A stretch of DNA of 10,202 bases, from the NCBI GenBank assembly GCA_900549085.1, contig URMO01000074.1, forward strand, positions 1 through 10,202, given 5' to 3'. Source of the DNA: an uncultured Collinsella sp. (GTDB lineage Bacteria; Actinomycetota; Coriobacteriia; Coriobacteriales; Coriobacteriaceae). The notes beneath the pieces were generated by a model. It was not told the origin of the DNA and did not search any database. It was given only the letters and a program-made list of their open reading frames with translations. Shown in pieces: positions 1-5,985 of the stretch; within the stretch, counting starts at the first letter, position 1, and every line of letters starts with the position of its first letter. A program made the position numbers and the translations under genes.

Positions 1-504
1 TACGAGTGCCCGCTGATGCTGGAAGCTGCCGGCAAAGATGACGGCCGGGAAGGTCTGGATGGCGTTGTTGTAGCTGAGCACGCAATCGTTGTAGCTCTGG
101 CGCGCGTAGCTCACCTTGTTCTCGGTGTCCTCGAGTGTGGACTGGAGCTGCGTAAAGTTGGTGTTCGCCTTAAGGTCGGGGTAGGCCTCGGCGACGGCAA
201 AGAGCTGGCGCAGCGCACCGGTCAGCACGTTGTCCGCTTCCATCTTGGCCTCGGGGGTGGTGGCACTCACGGCGGCGTTACGCGCGTTGACTACGGCGGC
301 GAGCGTGTCCTGCTCGTGCTTGGCGTAGCCCTTGACGGTCTCGACCAGGTTAGGGATCAGGTCGTTGCGGCGCTGCAGCTGCGTGTCGATGTTCTGCCAG
401 GCGTTATCGATGCGATTGCGCTTGGTGACCATGTTGTTGTAGATGCCGGCGATGGCACAGGCGATCACAACGAGAACAACGATACCGATGATGACGGGAA
501 GCAT
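1..504 (-). CDS. lemA: LemA family protein, 3' end beyond window
   Basis: The minus strand reads open from an ATG at 504 to the window edge, giving 168 residues with no stop. Residues 3-22 form one hydrophobic N-terminal segment, followed by the family's helical region: RNRIDNAWQNIDTQLQRRNDLIPNLVETVKGY, then VNARNAA, AVAEAYPDLKANTNF and ARQSYNDCVLSYNNAIQTFPAVIFAG. These are hallmark LemA segments. LemA proteins are single-pass membrane proteins with a coiled helical domain on one side of the membrane; their biochemical role is not settled. Full-length members are usually about 180-200 residues, so only the C-terminus is missing. The start is supported by a GGAGA Shine-Dalgarno sequence about 5 bases upstream (minus strand). 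The gene diverges from the TetR regulator. Family assignment is secure; function is not. Confidence 0.93.
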   Translation of the reverse strand, partial: MLPVIIGIVVLVVIACAIAGIYNNMVTKRNRIDNAWQNIDTQLQRRNDLIPNLVETVKGYAKHEQDTLAAVVNARNAAVSATTPEAKMEADNVLTGALRQLFAVAEAYPDLKANTNFTQLQSTLEDTENKVSYARQSYNDCVLSYNNAIQTFPAVIFAGSFQHQRALV

Positions 505-551
505 GATGTCTCCGTTTCGAATGGCAGCGGCGTTTTGCGCCGGCCGTTGTT

Positions 552-573
552 GGTATAACGTATCCAGTATACC
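552..573. promoter_or_regulatory. Inverted repeat in lemA/tetR divergent region
   Basis: GGTATA and TATACC form a perfect 6-bp inverted repeat with 10 bases between them, in the 199-bp divergent region. It lies about 50 bases upstream of the lemA start. On the minus strand it contains TATACT and TATACC, which resemble -10 boxes, with TTGCGG just upstream at a poor 15-base spacing. It could be a repressor operator, possibly for the adjacent TetR protein, overlapping the lemA promoter. This is inference from position and symmetry only. Confidence 0.3.
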
Positions 574-703
574 CGCAACCTTTGGCGGTGCCGAACTTTC
601 CGGTAAGCGTTATGTTTCAACCAGGGAGGGGGCGCCAATAACGAACGGGTGGTACAGGTGTAAGATATGCGACAAATTAAGGAATGCTGTCTACGCCTTG
701 AGG

Positions 704-1300
704 ATGGCGATACGGATGGACCTTCGCATCAAGAAAACCTATCGTGCCCTGTTCGATGCCTTTACCGAGCTTTTGGAAGAGCATCGGTTTGAGGATTTGA
801 CGGTTGCCATGCTTTGCGACCGGGCCCTGATTCGCCGCACGACGTTCTATAAGCATTTTCGCGATAAAAACGATTACTTTGCCTTCTATATCGATGAGCT
901 TATGACGGGCCTGCCGCAAAACCGGACCGATGCAGCGGACGCGGAGCCGTTTGGTGATGTACAGGCGCTTCGTCATGAGGTCTTTGAAGATGCCATGAAT
1001 ATGATTCTGGCACATGAGCAGCTCATGGATAACATTTTGGCAAGCAGCATGTCGGGCATGCTGACCGGCATGATTTGCGACCGCATTGCGCGTTCCATCC
1101 GTGAGCGTGTGATGAGCTCGCTTGCCGAAGACGCCCTGGCGCCCGTTTCGCTCGAGACGACATCGGAGTTTATCGCCGGTGGCATTATTCGATTGTTCAC
1201 AAACTGGTGGGAATCGGGCCACGATCTTGAGCGTCGACCCGAGATAGCCGACGTGGTCGATGCGCTGTTTGAGCGCACCATGACGCCGGTGCATCACTAG
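704..1300 (+). CDS. TetR/AcrR-family transcriptional regulator
   Basis: This 198-residue protein has a typical TetR N-terminal DNA-binding domain. Residues 6-30 form helix 1 (DLRIKKTYRALFDAFTELL) and residues 33-52 form the helix-turn-helix (TVAMLCDRALIRRTTFYKHF), followed by the usual FRDKNDYFAFY. The ligand-binding C-terminal half ends with IAGGIIRLFTNWWESG, a pattern common in AcrR-like regulators of this size. The frame is open back to 443, but homology to the TetR fold begins only near 704-716. ATG 704 has GAGG abutting it, which is too close. ATG 716 has the same GAGG about 12 bases upstream, which is slightly far, so the true start could be either. The target genes are unknown: no transporter is directly adjacent, and lemA is the divergent neighbour. 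The stop lies 3 bases before the 3' end of the convergent tRNA-Ser gene. Confidence 0.85.
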   Translation: MAIRMDLRIKKTYRALFDAFTELLEEHRFEDLTVAMLCDRALIRRTTFYKHFRDKNDYFAFYIDELMTGLPQNRTDAADAEPFGDVQALRHEVFEDAMNMILAHEQLMDNILASSMSGMLTGMICDRIARSIRERVMSSLAEDALAPVSLETTSEFIAGGIIRLFTNWWESGHDLERRPEIADVVDALFERTMTPVHH

Positions 1301-1303
1301 AAG

Positions 1304-1393
1304 TGGCGGAGAGAGGGGGATTCGAACCCCCGGAACGCTCTCGCGCTCAACGGTTTTCAAGACCGCCGCATTCAACCGCTCTGCCATCTCTCC
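1304..1393 (-). tRNA. tRNA-Ser(TGA)
   Basis: The minus strand folds as a class II tRNA. The acceptor stem GGAGAGA (1387-1393) pairs with TCTCTCC (1308-1314), followed by discriminator G and an encoded CCA (1304-1306). The anticodon loop carries TGA (1357-1359 on the plus strand), which reads serine UCA codons. A long variable arm (GAGCGCGAGAGCGTTC region) and a T-arm with GGTTCGAATCC are present. The long variable arm plus the anticodon fix the identity as serine. The gene is convergent with the TetR regulator and starts 51 bases from the divergent tadA-fusion start codon, so its promoter must lie in 1394-1444. Confidence 0.97.
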
Positions 1394-1403
1394 GTGAGTC
1401 GTA

Positions 1404-1429
1404 ATGATAGCATCGTTTTGAATTTGCAA
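1404..1429 (-). promoter_or_regulatory. Possible tRNA-Ser promoter
   Basis: On the minus strand TTGCAA (1424-1429) and TATCAT (1404-1409) resemble -35 and -10 boxes, 10 bases before the mature tRNA 5' end. The 14-base spacer is shorter than ideal, so the assignment is tentative. The same 51-bp gap must also serve the divergent tadA fusion unless that gene is transcribed from further upstream. Confidence 0.3.
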
Positions 1430-1444
1430 CAGGGAAGGCGAACG

Positions 1445-3226
1445 ATGACGAGCACCGAAATCGACGAGAAGTTCATGCGCGAGGCGCTGGCCGAGGCGCG
1501 CGCCGCCGCTGCGGTGGGCGAGGTACCGATTGGCGCCGTGGTAGTGCGCGCGGGCGAGATTGTCGCGAGGGCGCATAATCGCCGAGAACTCGACCAGGAC
1601 CCTTCGGCGCATGCCGAGTTTTCGGTCCTGTGCGCTGCCGCTCGGTTGCTCGGTCGTTGGCGCCTTTCCGATTGCACGGTCTATGTAACGCTCGAGCCTT
1701 GCTGCATGTGTGCGGGGCTTATGGTCAACGCGCGCGTGGGGCGCTGCGTGTATGGCGCGACCGATGCCAAGGCGGGCGCGCTGGGTTCGCTGTACGACCT
1801 CAATGTCGATTCGCGCCTGAACCATCGATTTAATGTGACCGCCGGCGTGCTGGCAGGCGAGTGCCGTGAGGTGCTGAGCGGCTATTTTGCTGGACTGCGC
1901 AGTGTCGACGGCGTCGGTTGCGATTGTGGTATGAACCTTGAGGCGTATGCGGCCCACGCCGAGGCGCTTGCGGGCGTCGAGAATCTTGCCGATGAGGCGC
2001 TCGACTTTGGTCCCGTGCAGCGCCGGCCCCGCCGTGTGCTGCTGGCGATTGATTCCTTTAAGGGCAGCGTTTCGAGCGCACGGGCGGAGGAGGCCGTTGC
2101 CGAAGGCGTGCGCCGTGTGTGGCCCGATGCCGAGCTGAATGCTTTGCCGCTGGCAGATGGTGGCGAGGGAACGCTCGACGCCATCGCCGCGCGCGGTGGC
2201 GAGCTCTCGACCTGTGAGGTTGCGGGCCCCTTGGGCAATCGCGTGTCTGCCCGGATGCTGGTGGACGACGAGCACGAGTCGGCTGTTATTGAGATGGCCG
2301 AGGCAGCGGGTATTGGGTATTCGCCCTGCACGGAATCGGCGGCGCTTGCGGCTTCGACCTATGGCGTGGGCGGGCTCATACTTCGCGCGGTCCGTGCGGG
2401 GGCAAAGACTATCTATATCGGGTTGGGCGGCAGTGCCACCAACGACGGCGGCGCCGGCATGCTGCAGGCGCTGGGCGCCCACCTTGTTGATGAGTGTGGC
2501 TGCAATATCGCCTCCGGTCTCGCGGGCCTTGAACACGTGACGAGTATCGATTTGGCACCGGCGCTTGGGGCGCTGAATGGCGCGCGTATCATCGTGCTTT
2601 CCGATGTCGAGAATCCGCTCGTGGGGTGTCGAGGCGCACTGGCGGTGTTCGGTGGGCAGAAGGGTCTGCCGACGGGTGATGCCGAGGTGCTGCGCAGGTA
2701 CGACAGCTGGATGGTCGGCTACGGCCGCCTGCTTGATGCGGCGATTTTCGAGGCGCGAGCCCAGGGGCTATTGCGCGTGCCCGAGGGTGCGCGGACATTT
2801 GGCTCGGTGCTCGGCGTGCCCGGTGCCGGCGCCGCAGGCGGCCTGGGCGCTGCGCTGCTGGCGCTCGGGGCTGAGCTGCGTTCGGGCGTGGAGACAGTGC
2901 TCGATCTGATTGGGTTTGACGAGCGCGTGCGCGATGTCGACCTGGTCATTACAGGCGAGGGCAATATGGATGAGCAGTCCGCCGCTGGAAAGGCGCCGGT
3001 GGGCGTGGCCCGTCGTGCGAAGCGATATGGCAAGCCGGTGGTCGCCGTCGTGGGCGGTCGTGCGGACAGCCTGGATGCGGTGTATAGACAGGGCGTCGAC
3101 CTGGTTTTACCGGTCTGCCGCAAGCCCATGGGACTTGAGCTGGCGCTCGATCCCCAGGAAGCCATAACCAACCTCATCTGCGCCGGTGAAGCCGCCGCCC
3201 AAGCCTTCGACCTTGGCCGTATCTAA
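1445..3226 (+). CDS. tadA: TadA tRNA adenosine deaminase fused to glycerate kinase
   Basis: This is one 593-residue frame with two complete enzyme domains. Residues 1-165 are TadA, the zinc deaminase that makes inosine at tRNA wobble position 34. H56-A57-E58 carries a zinc ligand and the catalytic Glu; P85-C-C-M-C89 carries the other zinc ligands (C86, C89); DAKAGALGS and the NHRF..GVL..EC tail are also typical. After a linker of about 30 residues, residues 195-590 match glycerate kinase of the GarK/GlxK type, which phosphorylates glycerate using ATP. Visible motifs are LLAIDSFKGS, ADGGEGT, IGLGGSATNDGGAGM (325-339), PGAGAAGG, ITGEGNMDEQSAAGK and a C-terminal AVVGGR segment. Each domain is of normal family length, so this is a fusion rather than a fragment. 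The start is ATG 1445, with AGGGAAGG six bases upstream. An internal ATG at 1931 could in principle give a separate kinase but lacks a good ribosome site. Confidence 0.92.
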   Translation: MTSTEIDEKFMREALAEARAAAAVGEVPIGAVVVRAGEIVARAHNRRELDQDPSAHAEFSVLCAAARLLGRWRLSDCTVYVTLEPCCMCAGLMVNARVGRCVYGATDAKAGALGSLYDLNVDSRLNHRFNVTAGVLAGECREVLSGYFAGLRSVDGVGCDCGMNLEAYAAHAEALAGVENLADEALDFGPVQRRPRRVLLAIDSFKGSVSSARAEEAVAEGVRRVWPDAELNALPLADGGEGTLDAIAARGGELSTCEVAGPLGNRVSARMLVDDEHESAVIEMAEAAGIGYSPCTESAALAASTYGVGGLILRAVRAGAKTIYIGLGGSATNDGGAGMLQALGAHLVDECGCNIASGLAGLEHVTSIDLAPALGALNGARIIVLSDVENPLVGCRGALAVFGGQKGLPTGDAEVLRRYDSWMVGYGRLLDAAIFEARAQGLLRVPEGARTFGSVLGVPGAGAAGGLGAALLALGAELRSGVETVLDLIGFDERVRDVDLVITGEGNMDEQSAAGKAPVGVARRAKRYGKPVVAVVGGRADSLDAVYRQGVDLVLPVCRKPMGLELALDPQEAITNLICAGEAAAQAFDLGRI

Positions 3227-3233
3227 AACCCAT

Positions 3234-3243
3234 CCCCCCCCCC
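3234..3243. repeat. C10 homopolymer tract
   Basis: Ten consecutive C bases lie 8 bases after the stop codon of the TadA-glycerate kinase gene and just before a long inverted repeat. Such tracts are prone to slippage in replication and in sequencing. It lies outside any coding sequence, so no phase-variation role is apparent. Confidence 0.6.
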
Positions 3244-3249
3244 AATAAC

Positions 3250-3312
3250 TTGCGGTGAAATACGGAGTGTTTTTGCCTTTAAGGTGCCAATTCAGTCCGT
3301 ATTCCACCGCAA
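3250..3312. repeat. 17-bp inverted repeat downstream of the tadA fusion
   Basis: The left arm 3250-3266 (TTGCGGTGAAATACGGA) and right arm 3296-3312 are reverse complements except at one position, where RNA could form a G-U pair. The intervening 29 bases include a T5 run. It begins 23 bases after the stop codon of the TadA-glycerate kinase gene. It could act as a 3' end or mRNA-stabilising hairpin, but no U-tract follows the right arm, so it is not a standard intrinsic terminator. It may instead be a copy of a dispersed palindromic element. Confidence 0.7.
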
Positions 3313-3365
3313 CTTCGTGAATGGCCATTTAAGGCTGGCCGACATGGGTCTCGAGTCGGGCCGTT

Positions 3366-3527
3366 TGCCACGAAACGTGGCCATCTACTACGTTTAACCG
3401 GCCACCCTCGACCATCCCGGAATTTGGAAAATTAAAACCGCAGGTAGAGAGCTTGCCGATTTTCGAAAAAGCACGCCATGGTTGACCTCTGTGACCAAAA
3501 CGTAGTAGATAGGCCCTTTCCGTGGCA
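3366..3527. repeat. Long imperfect inverted repeat element (30-bp arms)
   Basis: The arms 3366-3395 and 3498-3527 match as reverse complements at 25 of 30 positions without gaps. The innermost 13 bases (AAACGTAGTAGAT on the right arm) and the outermost 7 (CGTGGCA) are identical. Weaker complementarity continues inward (CGACCAT near 3408 with ATGGTTGACC near 3479). The 162-base unit has no convincing reading frame. It resembles a miniature inverted-repeat element or a structured non-coding element. No clear target-site duplication is visible. Confidence 0.6.
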
Positions 3528-3545
3528 CAGCACCAGATCAGTCTA

Positions 3546-3627
3546 TTTAGGACGGGGCTTTCTTGATTACTTTCGCTACCCTGATGCCCCATCAGTCAAA
3601 AAGTAGTCAAAAAAGCCCCGTCCCAAA
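3546..3627. terminator. Long hairpin, possible bidirectional terminator
   Basis: The arms 3546-3573 and 3600-3627 are reverse complements at 25 of 28 positions, with GGACGGGGCTTT as the strongest part. A nested 6-bp hairpin CTGATG-CCC-CATCAG (3581-3595) sits at the tip. On either strand the GC-rich block is followed or preceded by A/T-rich runs (A6 at 3609-3614, T-rich stretches on the opposite strand), so transcripts from either side could be ended here. It lies immediately upstream of the ffs promoter and could insulate it from read-through. Confidence 0.5.
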
Positions 3628-3636
3628 TTAGCTACC

Positions 3637-3665
3637 TTGCTCTGGCGGGCGGGAGCAGGTAAGAT
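3637..3665 (+). promoter_or_regulatory. Promoter of the SRP RNA gene
   Basis: TTGCTC (3637-3642) and TAAGAT (3660-3665) are separated by exactly 17 bases, a good housekeeping sigma factor arrangement. The predicted transcription start is near 3672, which agrees with the 5' side of the SRP RNA's terminal stem. Confidence 0.7.
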
Positions 3666-3671
3666 ATACCG

Positions 3672-3795
3672 AGCGCCTGGCGCGTTCGATGGGTTCGGAT
3701 GACGACATGTTCCGAATCTGGTCAGGTCCGGAAGGAAGCAGCCATAAGGAGCCTCTGTCGGGCATCCGAATCCATCGAGCGCACGGGCGTTTTTT
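3672..3795 (+). ncRNA. ffs: Signal recognition particle RNA, small bacterial type (4.5S-like)
   Basis: The universally conserved SRP core is present at about 3719-3745: GGTCAGGTCCGGAAGGAAGCAGCC with its GGAA tetraloop at 3730-3733. This is the Ffh M-domain binding helix. The flanks pair over a long rod: CGTTCGATGGGTTCGGATG (from about 3683) with CATCCGAATCCATCGAGCG (3763-3781), and GCGCC with GGGCGT at the base. The RNA is roughly 115-120 nucleotides and lacks an Alu domain, as in the small bacterial form. It binds Ffh and FtsY to target nascent membrane proteins. The run of six T bases at 3790-3795 after the terminal stem serves as the termination signal. The exact ends are inferred from promoter position and pairing. 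Confidence 0.95.
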
Positions 3796-3808
3796 GGTGC
3801 CGCGACAT

Positions 3809-3903
3809 GGCCCGGCCGGCGGCGAGGTATTTGGTGTCTCGCTGGTCCTCGGCTTCGCCTGCGGGATCGCTCGACTACCAAACACCTCGCCGCCGGCCGG
3901 GCC
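3809..3903. repeat. GC-rich 27-bp inverted repeat immediately after ffs
   Basis: The arms 3809-3835 and 3877-3903 are reverse complements at 26 of 27 positions; the one mismatch is compatible with a G-U pair. Each arm combines GGCCCGGCCGGCGGCGAGGT with TTTGGT. The 41-base spacer itself has partial self-complementarity around CTTCG. It starts 13 bases after the ffs U-tract. Short frames run through it on both strands but are low-complexity consequences of the palindrome. It may be a dispersed palindromic (REP/MITE-like) element; copy number cannot be judged from this window. Confidence 0.7.
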
Positions 3904-4131
3904 CCGTCGTCCAAAAATCACCCGTAAAGGCGCGTTAATCTGAACAATTCAATCCCTTGTCTAGTGCTGCTCATTGGCTTTGCCAAAACATGTTCGGGCG
4001 CCTTGTCTCTGTGCCTAGTTTCCTGATTGTTTCGGGGGCTTGTTCTGTAACGAGTTGCTTACGCATCTCCAGGGCTCTCCGTACTATCATGAATCAGATT
4101 GAAGAGAGATGATGATAGGGAGCGCCTATAC
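3904..4131 (+). promoter_or_regulatory. Leader and promoter region of the ABC exporter operon
   Basis: No gene is visible here. A plausible promoter is TTACGC (4059-4064) with TACTAT (4082-4087), 17 bases apart, giving a start near 4094 and a short leader. AGGGAG at 4117-4122 is the ribosome site for the ATG at 4132. CTATCAT (4084-4090) and ATGATAG (4112-4118) form a 7-bp inverted repeat that overlaps both the -10 box and the ribosome site, so it could be an operator or a weak structure. A small perfect repeat TTGGC-TTT-GCCAA lies at 3974-3986. No riboswitch was recognised. Confidence 0.4.
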
Positions 4132-5985
4132 ATGATTGAGCTGCTCAGGCGTTTTGGTGGTAAGTTTCGCCGGTATATGGTGATTGGTCCTGCGTGCAAG
4201 CTGATCGAAGTGATCTTTGACCTGCTGACGCCGCTGGTGATTGCCCAGATGATCGATAAGGGCATCGGCGCACGCGATGTGAACGCCGTTATTCACTACG
4301 GTATGGTGCTTGGCGCCATGGCTGTGATCGGCATCTCGTTTACGCTTGTTTGCCAAAAGATGGCGGCGCTCACCTCGCAGGGCATGGGCACCGACATTCG
4401 TGGCGCGCTCTACCAGCACATCAACAAGCTGAGCTATGCCGAGCTCGATCGCTTTGGCACGCCGTCGCTCATCACGCGCATCACCAACGACGTCAACCAG
4501 GTGCAGCTGGCCGTGGCGCTGGGCGTGCGTATGCTCATCCGCTGGCCCTTCCTGGCGGTGGGCTCCATGGTCGCGGCCCTTGCCATCGACCTTAAGCTCG
4601 GCATCATCTTTTTGATTTGCACGCCCGCTATCGGCCTGGTGTTTTGGTTTGTCATGGCGCGCTGTATCCCGTATTACAGGCAGCTGCAGGCAAAGCTCGA
4701 CCGCATCGCGCTTATCTGCCGCGAGGGGCTTTCGGGCGCCCGCGTTGTTCGCGCCTTTGTGCGTGAGGACCACGAGCGCGAGCGTTTTGCCCAAGCCGCC
4801 GATGACCAGGCCAATACTGCCATCGCGGTGGGAAAGCTCTCGTCGATCCTTAATCCCGTCACGTTTCTTGTGATGAACCTGGGCGTGTGCGCCATCCTGT
4901 GGGTGGGCGGCATCCAGGTCAACGTGGGCGAGCTCACGCAGGGTCAGGTCATGGCGTTTGTGAACTACATGACGCAGACGCTCACCTCCATCGTGTACGT
5001 CGCCAACCTGGTCGTGGTCTTTACCAAGGCGAGCGCCAGTGCGTCGCGTATCAACGAGGTGCTCAATTGCGTGCCGAGCATCACCGACGAGGACAACGAG
5101 CCGGTCGCGCTACCCGAGCCGGGCAATGTCGCTCCCGTTCCTGCGCTGAGCTTGAGCCATGCGAGCTTTTCGTTTGGCGTGGGCGCCGCAAATGCCGTGA
5201 GCGATGTGACCCTGGAGCTCCCGCTGGGCAAGACGCTTGGCATTATTGGCGGCACGGGCAGCGGCAAGTCCACGCTCGTCTCGCTCATCCCGCGCCTGTA
5301 CGATGCGAGCACCGGCAGCGTGAGCGTGATGGGCTCCGACGTGCGTGCCTGGCAGCTCGACCAGCTGCGCCACGTGGTCGCGACCGTTCCGCAGCGAGCG
5401 TCGCTGGTGAGCGGCACCATCCGCAGCAACCTGACCTGGCGTGACGAGTCGGCAACCGACGAGGAGCTCTGGGCGGCGCTCGACATGGCGCAGGCGAGCG
5501 AGTTCGTGCGCAACAAGCCGCAGGGGCTCGATGCCCCGGTCGAGGCGGGCGGTAAGAACTTCAGCGGTGGCCAACGCCAGCGCCTGACTATCGCGCGCGC
5601 CCTGGTGGGCTCGCCTCAGATATTGATCATGGACGACTCCGCCTCGGCGCTCGACTTTAAGACCGACGCGGCGCTTCGCCATGCCATCCGCGAGCGCAGT
5701 GTGCGCGGTGCCGCCGAGGGCGGGCTGCCGCTCACGACCGTCATCGTAAGCCAGCGCGTCTCGACCGTGCGCGACGCCGACATGATCTGCGTACTCGACC
5801 ACGGCTCGGTTGCGGGCCTGGGCACACACGATGAGCTGTACGCGACCTGCCAGCTCTATCGCGAGATTTGCCAGTCGCAGCTTCGCCGCGAGGAGCTCGA
5901 GGGCCAGCAGGGGAGTGCGGCGCCCGCGTCCACCCCAGGCGCCCCGACCGCCCCTGCATCTGTCTGCGCAAAGGGGGGCTGCTAA
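4132..5985 (+). CDS. ABC exporter half-transporter, degenerate ATPase site subunit
   Basis: This 617-residue protein has an N-terminal exporter membrane domain with about six hydrophobic segments between residues 10 and 310, and a C-terminal ATPase domain. Visible motifs are Walker A GGTGSGKST (373-381, K379), Q-loop Q421 and signature FSGGQ (477-481). Walker B ends D501-D502, so the catalytic Glu is replaced by Asp. The H-loop position is Q541 (VSQRVST) instead of His. These two changes are typical of the non-catalytic-site subunit of heterodimeric exporters such as TM287, BmrC and LmrC. The C-terminal 30 residues are a low-complexity Ala/Pro/Gly tail. ATG 4132 is chosen because AGGGAG lies nine bases upstream; a TTG at 4099 is in frame but has no ribosome site. 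The stop TAA is directly followed by the ATG of the partner gene. The substrate cannot be read from sequence. Confidence 0.93.
   Translation: MIELLRRFGGKFRRYMVIGPACKLIEVIFDLLTPLVIAQMIDKGIGARDVNAVIHYGMVLGAMAVIGISFTLVCQKMAALTSQGMGTDIRGALYQHINKLSYAELDRFGTPSLITRITNDVNQVQLAVALGVRMLIRWPFLAVGSMVAALAIDLKLGIIFLICTPAIGLVFWFVMARCIPYYRQLQAKLDRIALICREGLSGARVVRAFVREDHERERFAQAADDQANTAIAVGKLSSILNPVTFLVMNLGVCAILWVGGIQVNVGELTQGQVMAFVNYMTQTLTSIVYVANLVVVFTKASASASRINEVLNCVPSITDEDNEPVALPEPGNVAPVPALSLSHASFSFGVGAANAVSDVTLELPLGKTLGIIGGTGSGKSTLVSLIPRLYDASTGSVSVMGSDVRAWQLDQLRHVVATVPQRASLVSGTIRSNLTWRDESATDEELWAALDMAQASEFVRNKPQGLDAPVEAGGKNFSGGQRQRLTIARALVGSPQILIMDDSASALDFKTDAALRHAIRERSVRGAAEGGLPLTTVIVSQRVSTVRDADMICVLDHGSVAGLGTHDELYATCQLYREICQSQLRREELEGQQGSAAPASTPGAPTAPASVCAKGGC

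Noticed and set aside
443..703. Upstream extension of the TetR reading frame from ATG 443
   Set aside because: It overlaps the lemA 5' end and the divergent promoter region on the opposite strand, the residues have no TetR similarity, and the fold starts near 704-716.
677..2536. 619-residue minus-strand open frame across tetR, the tRNA gene and the tadA fusion
   Set aside because: It runs antisense through a tRNA and two clearly recognisable genes. Its composition is rich in Arg, His and Ala, as expected of a shadow frame in high-GC DNA.
3329..3592. 87-residue minus-strand frame within the intergenic palindrome region
   Set aside because: It is created by the inverted-repeat element, has no good ribosome site and no recognisable domain.
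3576..3943. Short frames on both strands through ffs and the GC-rich palindrome
   Set aside because: They overlap the SRP RNA and read the palindrome as Ala/Pro/Arg-rich peptide from either strand, which indicates repeat structure and not coding.
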